From Plantibacter elymi (nom. nud.) (GTDB lineage Bacteria > Actinomycetota > Actinomycetes > Actinomycetales > Microbacteriaceae), in contig NZ_FXWJ01000002.1 of NCBI RefSeq assembly GCF_900177795.1, positions 868,001 through 932,000 of the forward strand: DNA of 64,000 nucleotides, read 5' to 3'. A model generated the notes under the pieces. It ran no database searches. It was not told the origin of the DNA and saw only the letters and a list, made by a program, of their open reading frames with translations. The number at the start of each line of letters is the position of its first letter. Position 1 is the first letter of the stretch. Both the position numbers and the translations under genes were made by a program. Of the stretch, positions 36,203-43,289 are shown in pieces.

Positions 36203-36412
36203 CTACCGGCGACGTCGACGAGTCGGCGTGATCCGCCGACCGGCCTCCCTGTAGGGCTGGAGCGCCTCGCGGAGCGCCTCGGCGTTGTCGTCGCTGAGAT
36301 CAATCTCATAGGTACGGCCACCCACGCCGAACCGGATCGTCTCGCCAGATCCTCGCTGAAGGTCTGTTCCGTCGAGGTCGTCGATGAGCGTTGTTACTCT
36401 GCGCTGTGCCAT
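36203..36412 (-). CDS. Second stand-alone Lsr2 N-terminal domain protein
   Basis: A 69-residue protein with TTLIDDLDGTD, ETIRFGVGGRTYEIDLSDDNAEALREAL. It is about two-thirds identical by eye over the first 59 residues to the product at 33255-33470. It stops after a basic tail (RRITPTRRRRR) and lacks the Lsr2 C-terminal DNA-binding domain. GAGGAGGA precedes the ATG. It lies inside the island, so it is likely carried by it. A truncated silencer subunit on a mobile element recalls H-NS-like antagonists in enterobacteria; antagonism here is inference. Confidence 0.85.
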   Translation of the reverse strand: MAQRRVTTLIDDLDGTDLQRGSGETIRFGVGGRTYEIDLSDDNAEALREALQPYREAGRRITPTRRRRR

Positions 36413-36782
36413 GAAGTCCTCCTCGCATCTGAGCACAGGCCCACGGACAGCGTCTCCGGGAGGGGAGTCTCGGCCGGATCGCTGGGCGTCAGGTGGCGAC
36501 AACGGCCAGCTGTTCACCTGAACGCGGGCGGTGTGCTGTAGCGCCGTCGGTCGTCCACCTCAGAGCTGCCGCTGTAGCCCCACCGGTGGATGCCGAGCGT
36601 GCAGAGCAACTTCATCGTGACTTCCCATGTGTCCTTGTCGGGGCGGGCGCGGCGTCTGCCGTCACGCCCGCCCCGAATGGTGGATTGTTCTCACCCCGAA
36701 GTGCTCACGATCCGGCCTGGCGAAGGGCGCCCGGGATATGACGAAGGCCACTGAGACCGACGCCCGTCGGTATGGTTCAGGC
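36413..36782. other. Island stretch without a clear gene; one hairpin
   Basis: Contains a perfect 11-bp inverted repeat CGGGGCGGGCG/CGCCCGCCCCG (36639-36649 and 36665-36675) with a 15-base loop, perhaps a terminator left from a lost gene. An ATG at 36738 could extend the next gene by 15 codons. Nothing else recognised. Confidence 0.5.
36771..36776 (+). promoter_or_regulatory. Leaderless promoter -10 box of membrane protein gene
   Basis: TATGGT, then TCAGGC, then ATG at 36783. Confidence 0.5.
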
Positions 36783-37331
36783 ATGGATTGGGCTGACCTA
36801 ATGAAGACCGTGGCCGTATTGCTGGTTGGTGCCGGGATCTCGATTGGAACATCAGTCGTGCTCGATCGGCTCCGATTCCGCAGAGACGAAGCAGCAGCAG
36901 AGACTAAGCGTCAAAGCGAACTGGCGGAGTCCCGCAGGGTGGAGGCCGCTGACCACATTGCCAAGGTGTACAGACACCTGACCACCATGTGGCGGTACTC
37001 GACCACCGTCAGCATGGGGTCTAAGCGCCCTGCGCCTCCTCCTGAGGCGGTAGAGGCCGTGAATGAGCTCTGGCACACCTTCCAGCTCATCCCGGATGCC
37101 GTCGTGCGTGAGGCCGTGCATAATGGCCTCTACGCTCTGGGCAATCTCCAGAGTCTCGACAACTACCCCTGGAAGTATCAGGAGCTAGGTGAGGATGGCT
37201 ACCGCCAGACTGTGACCTCAATGCGGGACGTCGTCGCGGCGTACCTACGCCGGGACGAGCTGCCCCAAGACGAGGTCACGCAGCTCGGCGGCGTGGCCGA
37301 CTTGCTCGACCAGATCCAGCCTTTCAACTGA
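36783..37331 (+). CDS. Hypothetical single-span membrane protein
   Basis: A 182-residue protein. An N-terminal helix starts almost at the first residue (MKTVAVLLVGAGISIGTSVVL), then comes a basic stretch and a charged helical domain (RFRRDEAAAETKRQSELAESRRVEAADHIAKVYRHL), likely coiled coil and cytosolic. ATG 36783 is favoured by the TATGGT box six bases upstream. Codon use and G+C look less extreme than in flanking core genes. Function unknown; the layout is common for small island or phage-encoded membrane sensors. Confidence 0.6.
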   Translation: MDWADLMKTVAVLLVGAGISIGTSVVLDRLRFRRDEAAAETKRQSELAESRRVEAADHIAKVYRHLTTMWRYSTTVSMGSKRPAPPPEAVEAVNELWHTFQLIPDAVVREAVHNGLYALGNLQSLDNYPWKYQELGEDGYRQTVTSMRDVVAAYLRRDELPQDEVTQLGGVADLLDQIQPFN

Positions 37332-37473
37332 GCACACTGCTGCACTTCTTTGAGCACGGGGTGGGAGTCCAGCGCGGCACTGTCCCCACCCCAGGACATT
37401 GATCACTCCACATCCCGAGATGCTTATGATGCCGAACAGTCTCTCGACTTGGGGTCGATCCGGCCAGAAACAC

Positions 37474-37502
37474 GAAAGCCGCCCAGGGGCCGGGCGGCTT
37501 TC
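37474..37502 (+). terminator. Terminator in island
   Basis: An 11-bp stem GAAAGCCGCCC/GGGCGGCTTTC with a seven-base loop, 142 bases after the preceding plus-strand stop. The remainder of 37332-37649, including a run of nine G residues near 37530, shows no gene. Confidence 0.65.
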
Positions 37503-37649
37503 TCATGATCGTGCTTAGTTTCTATCTGGGGGGGGGACAACGGAACGGTGTCAACCGCCTCAGCAAAAGATGTTGGGAATGCAGTCGAGGCGTGCATAAG
37601 ACGCAGCTCTCGGCTCGTTGAACTCTACTCAAACCGTGGGCCGGCACGG

Positions 37650-38522
37650 TCAAGATCGAGTAGCTACTGTGGCGCGAATCGGCAGCCACGGTCGCACGAC
37701 CGGGCGAGGAGCGGGCGTACCAAGGGTCTCCCCTTCGGGCGTGAGTAACGCGGCCGCAGCGACCAACTCTCCGATGGCAGCTACGAGATAGGCGTCGGAC
37801 GCGAGATCCAGGTGAGCCTGAGTTATGCGCGAGGGAGTGGTGGTCTCGATCACGAGCACCCCCACGGAGCGCTTGTCACCTTCGATTCGGAGAGCCGCTA
37901 CGGTCTTGGCTCGCATCCGCATACGAGCGATGTCGTCGTCAGTGAAGTTCTGGCGTCTGGCTGCTTTGTCCCAGGTCTCCCTGTTGGCGCTCATCTGGAC
38001 AAGCGCCTGTCCATGCTCGGCGGCCCAAGCCGTGCCGATTGCGCCCTGGTCGATGGGATAGTGTCCTCGGCCCTTCTTCGCGAAGTTCGGGTTCTTCGCT
38101 GACCGAGCCAGCATGACGAACTGGTTCTCGTGGTAGTAGTACACGCTGAACCGATCTGAGTGCCCTTCGAGCTTGCAGTACTTCGCCAAGTGTTCGAGCA
38201 GGATCTGAAGCGAGCGCTCGAGCGCCCGCGATTTGGCTGCAGCCTTCTCTTCCGCTTCCTCGCGCAGCTTAGCTAGGTGCATGTAGCTGGGTCGCTGGAC
38301 GATGATCTCCGACAAGAATGCAGCGCCTGTGGCACCGAGACCAAGCCAAAAGAGCCACACGTGTTCTTCCCACCCGCCCCCTAACCCTCCCCAGATCGCG
38401 AGTGCAAGCGCGCCACCTCCGCCAAGGGTTCGCGGCAACCACCCCTTTACGAGACGAGCGAGCCAAACCACAGCTTTCGCAACTGTCTGCACTGCAGGCT
38501 GCGCGGCTCGCGCCGAGCTCAT
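37650..38522 (-). CDS. Membrane protein with GAF-like sensor domain
   Basis: A 290-residue protein. Two membrane helices near residues 32-75 (GGALALAIWGG; VWLFWLGLGATGAAFLSEIIV) are followed by a charged coiled coil (KLREEAEEKAAAKSRALERSL) and a cytosolic domain of about 130 residues. That domain reads like a GAF fold: RFSVYYYHENQFVMLARS, YPIDQGAIGTAWAAEHGQAL, and AALRIEGDKRSVGVLVIETTTP. A Pro-rich tail ends the protein. The start overlaps the upstream gene's stop (ATGA), so the pair is co-translated. No effector domain follows the sensor-like part. The GAF call is by pattern, not alignment. Confidence 0.65.
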   Translation of the reverse strand: MSSARAAQPAVQTVAKAVVWLARLVKGWLPRTLGGGGALALAIWGGLGGGWEEHVWLFWLGLGATGAAFLSEIIVQRPSYMHLAKLREEAEEKAAAKSRALERSLQILLEHLAKYCKLEGHSDRFSVYYYHENQFVMLARSAKNPNFAKKGRGHYPIDQGAIGTAWAAEHGQALVQMSANRETWDKAARRQNFTDDDIARMRMRAKTVAALRIEGDKRSVGVLVIETTTPSRITQAHLDLASDAYLVAAIGELVAAAALLTPEGETLGTPAPRPVVRPWLPIRATVATRS

Positions 38523-38851
38523 GCGAGGACGAGCGCCGACTCTTCGCGCTCCGGCCGGAGAGGCTTAGACCCATCTTGAGCAGCCACAAGTTCGACCGCT
38601 TCGTTCAGCATGTCGACAGCCATTTCCTCGATGTATCGGGGGTCGGCTCCGTCAAACCGGAAGCCAAGCATGAAGTCGCCTGTGCCCCGGTCCGGCGTGA
38701 CGAAATACGCTGTGACTGCTGGGTTGTCCGACAGCACGGTGCGGACGGCATCCTCGAGCTTTCGAGCGAACTCATCGAGGTGTTCAAGGGGTAGATGAGG
38801 GAACGTCACAGTCGTTGTGAGTTCGAAGACGCGCTTTCCAGAATCGGACAC
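38519..38851 (-). CDS. Hypothetical partner of GAF-like membrane protein
   Basis: A 110-residue protein from GTG 38851, chosen because GGGGAGG lies five bases upstream; the frame extends to a GTG at 38896 without a binding site. It alternates beta strands and helices (KRVFELTTTVTFPHLPLEHLDEFARKLEDAVR; YIEEMAVDMLNEAVELVA). No Cys, membrane or signal segments. It overlaps the next gene by four bases. The fold looks like a small ferredoxin-like or ACT-sized domain, but no family is recognised. Confidence 0.6.
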   Translation of the reverse strand: MSDSGKRVFELTTTVTFPHLPLEHLDEFARKLEDAVRTVLSDNPAVTAYFVTPDRGTGDFMLGFRFDGADPRYIEEMAVDMLNEAVELVAAQDGSKPLRPEREESALVLA

Positions 38852-38936
38852 TTCAGCCTCCCCAATTGCCTTACTGCGCTTGACCCGACCATACACTGTC
38901 CCGCGCTTACCGCATCCCGGCGCCGCGAGTAGAAAT

Positions 38937-39020
38937 CATGTCGTTTGCGCTGGTGGACACCGCTCTCTGGTCTACACGCTCGCATACACGGGCCTACGAT
39001 GGGGCGAAGCGACCGCTTTT
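38937..39020 (+). pseudogene. Tyrosine integrase remnant (Arg-I box)
   Basis: Twenty-eight codons include LVYTLAYTGLRWGEATAF, which matches the catalytic Arg-I box of actinobacterial phage-type tyrosine recombinases (LAYTGLRWGEA). Similarity stops on both sides, and the frame soon meets a different gene start. It points toward the tRNA/att site, as expected for the island integrase. Confidence 0.75.
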
Positions 39021-39040
39021 GGTGCTTACTGGACGCCCGG

Positions 39041-39046
39041 TAGCTT
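39041..39046 (+). promoter_or_regulatory. Leaderless promoter -10 box of small membrane gene
   Basis: TAGCTT, then CGAGAG, then ATG at 39053. Confidence 0.5.
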
Positions 39047-39052
39047 CGAGAG

Positions 39053-39388
39053 ATGACTTCGACACCACGCACCCGCACCGAGATAATCGAGCTCAACTTG
39101 AAGCAGATTCAGTGGTGGTGGGTGGGCCTCGGCGCTGTGACGTGCTTGGGTCTCGGGATTTCCTACGCGCTCGGTGGTTCCACTCTCGGAACGCGCGTCG
39201 GCATCATCGTGACCATCGTGGGTCTGCTAGCTGAAGTCATCGCGCAGACCGAGAACGCACAAACCGACCCGAATCAGAAATGGTGGGAGATCCTTCGAGA
39301 CACGGGCGCCGCTATGAAGCTCGTCGGACTCATCCCGCTCGCGCTCCAGCTCTTCGACCTGAAATTCGAAGGCCTCATGGCCGGTTAG
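39053..39388 (+). CDS. Small membrane protein, unknown
   Basis: A 111-residue protein with two or three hydrophobic segments (WWWVGLGAVTCLGLGISYALGG; VGIIVTIVGLLAEVIAQ; LVGLIPLALQLF). The start is supported by the TAGCTT box. It sits between the two integrase remnants, so it was probably inserted into, or replaced the centre of, the integrase. Function unknown. Confidence 0.55.
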   Translation: MTSTPRTRTEIIELNLKQIQWWWVGLGAVTCLGLGISYALGGSTLGTRVGIIVTIVGLLAEVIAQTENAQTDPNQKWWEILRDTGAAMKLVGLIPLALQLFDLKFEGLMAG

Positions 39389-39479
39389 GCCCGAAACCAC
39401 GAAACGGCCCCTCCTGACCCACAGGCCTGAAGAGACTGTCAATCATCGGGCCACGAGCAACCGAACTCCTGCGCAGCAG

Positions 39480-39590
39480 CATATAGACGACCTCGACGCC
39501 GTTGCGGACGCCCTCAATCAGGCGAAGGTGGAGACGGTTGTTGTCGAACCGTTGTCGCGGAGACCGATCAGGACGCTCAGATCCACGTGA
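39480..39590 (+). pseudogene. Tyrosine integrase C-terminal tail remnant
   Basis: Thirty-six codons and a stop read HIDDLDAVADALNQAKVETVVV, matching the tail after the catalytic Tyr in actinobacterial integrases (YSHLFDDDLDAVADALN-type, from memory). The catalytic HxxR and Tyr region is missing. It ends 16 bases before the right att repeat, the usual position of an integrase 3' end. Confidence 0.6.
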
Positions 39591-39606
39591 TTCTGCGGCA
39601 TACGAA

Positions 39607-39631
39607 CGTACCCCCGGTGGGGTTCGAACCC
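39607..39631 (+). repeat. attR-like direct repeat within tRNA 3' end
   Basis: Identical over 25 bases to 33507-33531, covering the tRNA acceptor 3' strand and T arm. The identity breaks immediately outside on both sides. Confidence 0.85.
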
Positions 39632-39682
39632 ACACTGCGGCGATTTTAAGTCGCCTGCCTCTGCCAGTTGGGCTACGGGGGC
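39609..39682 (-). tRNA. tRNA with UAA anticodon, class I shape (tRNA-Leu(UAA)?)
   Basis: On the minus strand a complete cloverleaf folds. Acceptor is GCCCCCG/CGGGGGU with a terminal G-U; the D arm is GCC...GGC; anticodon stem GGCGA/UCGCC with loop CUUAAAA; T stem GUGGG/CCCAC with UUCGAAC; discriminator A73. The anticodon UAA reads the UUA leucine codon. The variable loop is only five bases (GCAGU), so this is a class I tRNA, whereas bacterial leucine tRNAs are normally class II. A73 fits leucine identity. No encoded CCA. Its 3' end is the att site of the island. Confidence 0.85.
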
Positions 39683-39713
39683 GTGCACCTCATCGTATCG
39701 AGGCGTCGAACGC

Positions 39714-39757
39714 CGAGAGGCGCATGCCCCGGCGGACCGGATGACATGCGCCTCTCG
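39714..39757 (-). terminator. Terminator after ndh
   Basis: A perfect 13-bp stem CGAGAGGCGCATG/CATGCGCCTCTCG with an 18-base loop, 28 bases past the ndh stop and before the tRNA gene. Confidence 0.7.
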
Positions 39758-39784
39758 AGGAACGGAGCTGGGCTCCGGACCGGA

Positions 39785-41320
39785 CTACTTGTTCGCGCTG
39801 ACTTCCTCAGCGGGCGTCGCGTAGGCCTGCTCGTCGTCGGCACCGGTCGGGGCGCCTGCGGCAGCAGGAGCCTCGGCAGCGGGCGCTGCGGCCTCGGCCG
39901 GGGCGACCTTCGGCTTGCGCTTCACGGGAGCCTTGCGAGCGGGCTTCTCAGCCGCTGCGGGAGCCGCCGGAGCTGCTGCGGGGGCAGCAGCGTCTGCCGG
40001 GGGCTTCGGGCGCGACGCGAAGGTCTCGAAGGCCTCACGCGGGTTCTGCACGGCCGACAGGGAGACGATGTCGCGTCCCAGCCAGAAGTTGTTCCACCAG
40101 CCACCGAACACGCGGAACTTGCGCTCGAAGCTCGGCATCGCCAACCCGTGGTACCCACGGTGCGCGAACCAGGCCGGGAGGCCCTTGATCGCCAGGTTGC
40201 CGGACTGAAAGACACCGACGCCGATGCCGAGACCGGCGACCGCACCCATGTTCTTGTGGAAGTAGTTCTTCGGCTCCTCGCCACGGAGGACCGCGGTGAT
40301 GTTCTTCGCGAGGAGCTTGCCCTGACGGACGGCGTGCTGAGCGTTCGGCACGCAGAAGCCACCGACGCCACCGCCACTGAGGTCGGGGACGGCGGAGACG
40401 TCGCCGGCCGCCCAAGCACCCTCGACGATGTCGTCGTCGGTGCCCACGCGGAGGTCGGCGCGGGTCTTGATGCGACCGCGCTCCTCGACGGGGAGGTCGC
40501 CACCGCGGACGACGCCCGGGTTCGCCATGACACCGGCGGTCCAGACGATGAGGTCGGACTCGAACGACTCACCGGTCGAGAGCTCGATCTTGCCGTCGAC
40601 AGCCGACTGCAGCTGCGTGTCGAGGTGCACGAGCGCGCCGCGCTCGGCCAGGTTCTTGAGGACCCAGTGGCTCGTCTCGATCTTGACCTCGGGCATGATG
40701 CGACCCATGGCCTCGATGAGGTGGAAGTGCGTGTCCTCGAAGGAGAGCTGCGGGTAGAACTTCAGCAGCGAGCTCGCGAACGAACGCAGCTCGGCGAAGA
40801 CCTCGATACCGGCGAAGCCGCCACCGACGACCGTGAAGGTCAGGAGGCGGTCGCGCTCGGGACCGGCCGGCAGGTTCGCGGCCTTGTCGAAGTTGGAGAG
40901 CACGCGGTCGCGGATCGCGACGGCCTCTTCGATGGTCTTGAGACCGATCGCGGTGTCGGCGACACCGGGGATCGGGAAGGTGCGGGAGACGGCTCCGGCG
41001 GTGACGACGATGATGTCGTAGTCGACCTCCCAGGGCTCACCGATCTCAGGCGTGATGGTCGCCTTCTTCTCGGCGTGATTGATGCCCGTGACCTTGGCGG
41101 TGATCACGTTGGTGTGCTTCAGGTGGCGACGCGGCGAGACGACCGCGTGACGCGGCTCGATGGAACCGGCGGCGACCTCCGGCAGGAAGGGCTGGTAGGT
41201 CATGTAGGGCAGCGGGTCGACCATGGTGACTTCGGCCTCACCACGACGAAGCTGCTTCTCGAGCTTCCATGCGGTGTAGAACCCGGCGTAACCACCACCG
41301 ACGATCAGAATTTTGGGCAC
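39785..41320 (-). CDS. ndh: Type II NADH dehydrogenase
   Basis: Non-proton-pumping NADH:menaquinone oxidoreductase at the inner membrane face. The 511 residues contain two Rossmann motifs: ILIVGGGYAGFYTA for FAD at the N-terminus and FTVVGGGFAGIE near residue 165 for NADH. Also present are GAWAAGDVSAVPD and the quinone-site region CVPNAQHAVRQGKLLAKNI. The last ~85 residues form an Ala/Pro/Lys-rich tail that is not part of the catalytic fold and is longer than in E. coli Ndh. GTG 41320 follows AGGAGA. Confidence 0.92.
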   Translation of the reverse strand: MPKILIVGGGYAGFYTAWKLEKQLRRGEAEVTMVDPLPYMTYQPFLPEVAAGSIEPRHAVVSPRRHLKHTNVITAKVTGINHAEKKATITPEIGEPWEVDYDIIVVTAGAVSRTFPIPGVADTAIGLKTIEEAVAIRDRVLSNFDKAANLPAGPERDRLLTFTVVGGGFAGIEVFAELRSFASSLLKFYPQLSFEDTHFHLIEAMGRIMPEVKIETSHWVLKNLAERGALVHLDTQLQSAVDGKIELSTGESFESDLIVWTAGVMANPGVVRGGDLPVEERGRIKTRADLRVGTDDDIVEGAWAAGDVSAVPDLSGGGVGGFCVPNAQHAVRQGKLLAKNITAVLRGEEPKNYFHKNMGAVAGLGIGVGVFQSGNLAIKGLPAWFAHRGYHGLAMPSFERKFRVFGGWWNNFWLGRDIVSLSAVQNPREAFETFASRPKPPADAAAPAAAPAAPAAAEKPARKAPVKRKPKVAPAEAAAPAAEAPAAAGAPTGADDEQAYATPAEEVSANK

Positions 41321-41386
41321 GGCGAACGATCTCCTACGTCAAGACGATTGGTTCAGATGAGTGTCTGAGAATATCGGAACAGAGTA

Positions 41387-42706
41387 CTACTTCTGCAGCA
41401 CCCGCTTGAAATGCCTGGTAGCGCCTATGACACCGAGCGAGACCAGGCTACCAGTTCCGAGGAGGAGCGCCAGTGGCAGCGAGCCGTAGAGCAGGGTGCT
41501 CGGTGTCGGGAGGAACGGGTTGGCCCGCACCTCGACGGCCTCGTTCTCCGGGATCGCCGGGGGTATCGGCTCCGGTGTCGGCGACGGCTGCTCGGCACCC
41601 GGATCGGGGTCGGGGACCTGCGGAGCCCGCCGGTAGAGCGTGATCCAGTCCGACAGTTGCTGCTCCGGCGATGTTGACGCGGGACCGACGGACGCGCTGA
41701 CCGCCTTCGCCGCGTCGATGAGTCCTGCACCGTAGATGGGGCTCTGTGCGGAGTCGCCCACCTGCTTCGCCGTTGCCGTCACGCGCTTGATGGCGTCGGC
41801 GGCGCTGAGCTCCGGCCAGGCGGAGCGGACGAGGGCCACGAGTCCGGAGACGATCGGCGCCGCCCCGCTCGTCCCTTGCCACTGCACGTAGGACCCGGCG
41901 GGCGTCACCCCGACGAGTTGCTCGCTCGGCGCAGCGACGGCGATCGTGATGCCCTGGCTCGAGGCGTCGAAGCTCGCCGACCCCGTGCGGTCCACACCGG
42001 CGACGGTCAGCACACCCGGGATCGTCGCCGGAGCACCGACCTCGACCGTCCCGCTCCCCCGGTTGCCTGCTGCAGCCACCACGACGACGTCGTGTGAGAA
42101 GGCGTAGAGGAAGGCGTCGTCCCAGCTCGTCGGCCAGTCGAGGCTGTTGCGCGTCAGCGACATGTTGATGACGTCGGCACCGTTGTCCACCGCCCACCGG
42201 ACGGCGCTCGCGATCTGATCGTCCCAGGGGACGACCGCAGACCCGTCGGAGCCGAACCCGACCGAGACGGAGAGCAGGCGCGCCTCGGGTGCCACGCCGA
42301 TGACCCCGGCACCGCCCGTACGACCACGACCGGCGATCATCGAGGCGACCAACGTTCCGTGCTCACTCCCCTCGGACCCGACCGGCGTCCGGCCGTCGGG
42401 ACTCCCGAGCCCGGAGACGTCGACGCCACCCGCGACCGCACCGGTCAACTCCGCCGGACCGCTCGCGATGCCGGTGTCGATCACGGCGACGGTGACACCG
42501 GCGCCCTTCGTCGTCTCCCACGCCGTCGTGAAGCCGTAGTCGCCGAGCCAGTACTGCATGTCGCGCACCGTGTCCGCCGATGCCGGGAGCGCCTGCGTCC
42601 CCACGAGCAGGAACGCCAGGAGCACCGCGGACAGCGCCGACAGCGCACCTCGGAGGCCGCGCGGACGACGACGGTCTCCGCGTCGCGGTCCGTCACTCCC
42701 CCACAT
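41387..42706 (-). CDS. Mycosin-like S8 subtilisin-family serine protease
   Basis: A 439-residue secreted, membrane-anchored protease. After a signal sequence (LSALSAVLLAFLLVGTQALPASA), the triad is clear: Asp in VTVAVIDTGIA, His in GSEHGTLVASMIAG, and Ser in QGTSGAAPIVSGLVALV. A Pro-rich linker and one C-terminal helix (LLYGSLPLALLLGTGSLVSLGVIGA) follow. This layout matches mycosins of type VII secretion systems. No esx, eccC or other type VII genes are nearby, so it may have another substrate. ATG 42706 is favoured over a longer frame overlapping DUF501. Confidence 0.88.
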   Translation of the reverse strand: MWGSDGPRRGDRRRPRGLRGALSALSAVLLAFLLVGTQALPASADTVRDMQYWLGDYGFTTAWETTKGAGVTVAVIDTGIASGPAELTGAVAGGVDVSGLGSPDGRTPVGSEGSEHGTLVASMIAGRGRTGGAGVIGVAPEARLLSVSVGFGSDGSAVVPWDDQIASAVRWAVDNGADVINMSLTRNSLDWPTSWDDAFLYAFSHDVVVVAAAGNRGSGTVEVGAPATIPGVLTVAGVDRTGSASFDASSQGITIAVAAPSEQLVGVTPAGSYVQWQGTSGAAPIVSGLVALVRSAWPELSAADAIKRVTATAKQVGDSAQSPIYGAGLIDAAKAVSASVGPASTSPEQQLSDWITLYRRAPQVPDPDPGAEQPSPTPEPIPPAIPENEAVEVRANPFLPTPSTLLYGSLPLALLLGTGSLVSLGVIGATRHFKRVLQK

Positions 42707-42729
42707 GCGACCCCCGTCGCGTGCGGGGC

Positions 42730-43251
42730 CTATCCCTGCCCCGCCTGGCCGTCCGCGCATGCGCACACCTCGGGGCTCCAGCTCGCGCGGTCGAGCGCGA
42801 GGTCGCCGATGGGGTTGACGCCCGGACCAGCCGCGAGGGCGTGGCCGACGAGCGCGTGGAGGCACTTGACCCGGACCGGCATACCGCCGGCGGAGATCCC
42901 GTCGATCTCGGCGACCTCGGCGATGGAGGTGCGGTCGGCGAGGTAGGCCTCGTGCGCGGTGGCGTAGCCGGCGCGGACCGCTTCGTCCTCGGCCAGGAGC
43001 TCGTTGTACTCGTTCATCACCTGGGTCGCCTCGAGCGAGGAGACCGCGGCCGTGGCCGCCGGGTGGGTCAGGTAGTAGAACGTGGGGAACGGCGTGCCGT
43101 CGGCCAGGCGAGGAGCGGTGGAGACGACCGTCGGGGCGCCGCAGACACAGCGCGCCGCGATGCCGACGACGTTTCGGGCCGGGCGTCCCAGCTGCGCCGA
43201 CACGATCTCGACGTCGCGCTCGGAGACGGGGCCGAAGGGAGGGGTGCTCAT
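42730..43251 (-). CDS. DUF501 family protein
   Basis: A 173-residue protein with the DUF501 pattern: N-terminal VSAQLGRPARNVVGIAARCVCGAPTVV (Cys pair), TPFPTFYYLTHPAATAAVS, and C-terminal GGMPVRVKCLHALVGHALAAGPGVNPIGD. Its conserved Cys and His residues suggest a metal site, but the function is unknown. The order eno-ftsB-DUF501 is conserved in actinobacteria (Rv1023-Rv1025), often followed by ppx, which is not seen here. A GATAAT box lies six bases before the ATG. Confidence 0.92.
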   Translation of the reverse strand: MSTPPFGPVSERDVEIVSAQLGRPARNVVGIAARCVCGAPTVVSTAPRLADGTPFPTFYYLTHPAATAAVSSLEATQVMNEYNELLAEDEAVRAGYATAHEAYLADRTSIAEVAEIDGISAGGMPVRVKCLHALVGHALAAGPGVNPIGDLALDRASWSPEVCACADGQAGQG

Positions 43252-43257
43252 GGTTCC

Positions 43258-43263
43258 ATTATC
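43258..43263 (-). promoter_or_regulatory. Leaderless promoter -10 box of DUF501 gene
   Basis: GATAAT, then GGAACC, then ATG on the minus strand. Confidence 0.55.
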
Positions 43264-43289
43264 GCCGGGTTCACCACCGCGTCCGGACG

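Larger units (their letters stand above)
33507..39631. mobile_element. Degenerate tRNA-integrated genomic island (about 6.1 kb)
   Basis: Bounded by 25-bp direct repeats, the right one forming the 3' end of an intact tRNA gene. Contents: integrase remnants near the tRNA, a C5-methyltransferase stub, an Lsr2 N-terminal-domain gene, a Tat-type lipoprotein, membrane proteins and unknown genes. G+C looks lower than flanking DNA by eye (for example 36.8-37.3 kb). No intact integrase, excisionase, replication or transfer gene is present, so it is probably immobile now. Gene content between the flanks matches no core actinobacterial order. Confidence 0.8.

Noticed and set aside
36639-36675. Hairpin as a regulatory RNA
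   Set aside because: Only one 11-bp stem with no conserved context; a leftover terminator is simpler.
41387-42865. Longer start for the S8 protease
   Set aside because: It would overlap DUF501 by over 100 bases and adds only an Arg/Pro-rich shadow.
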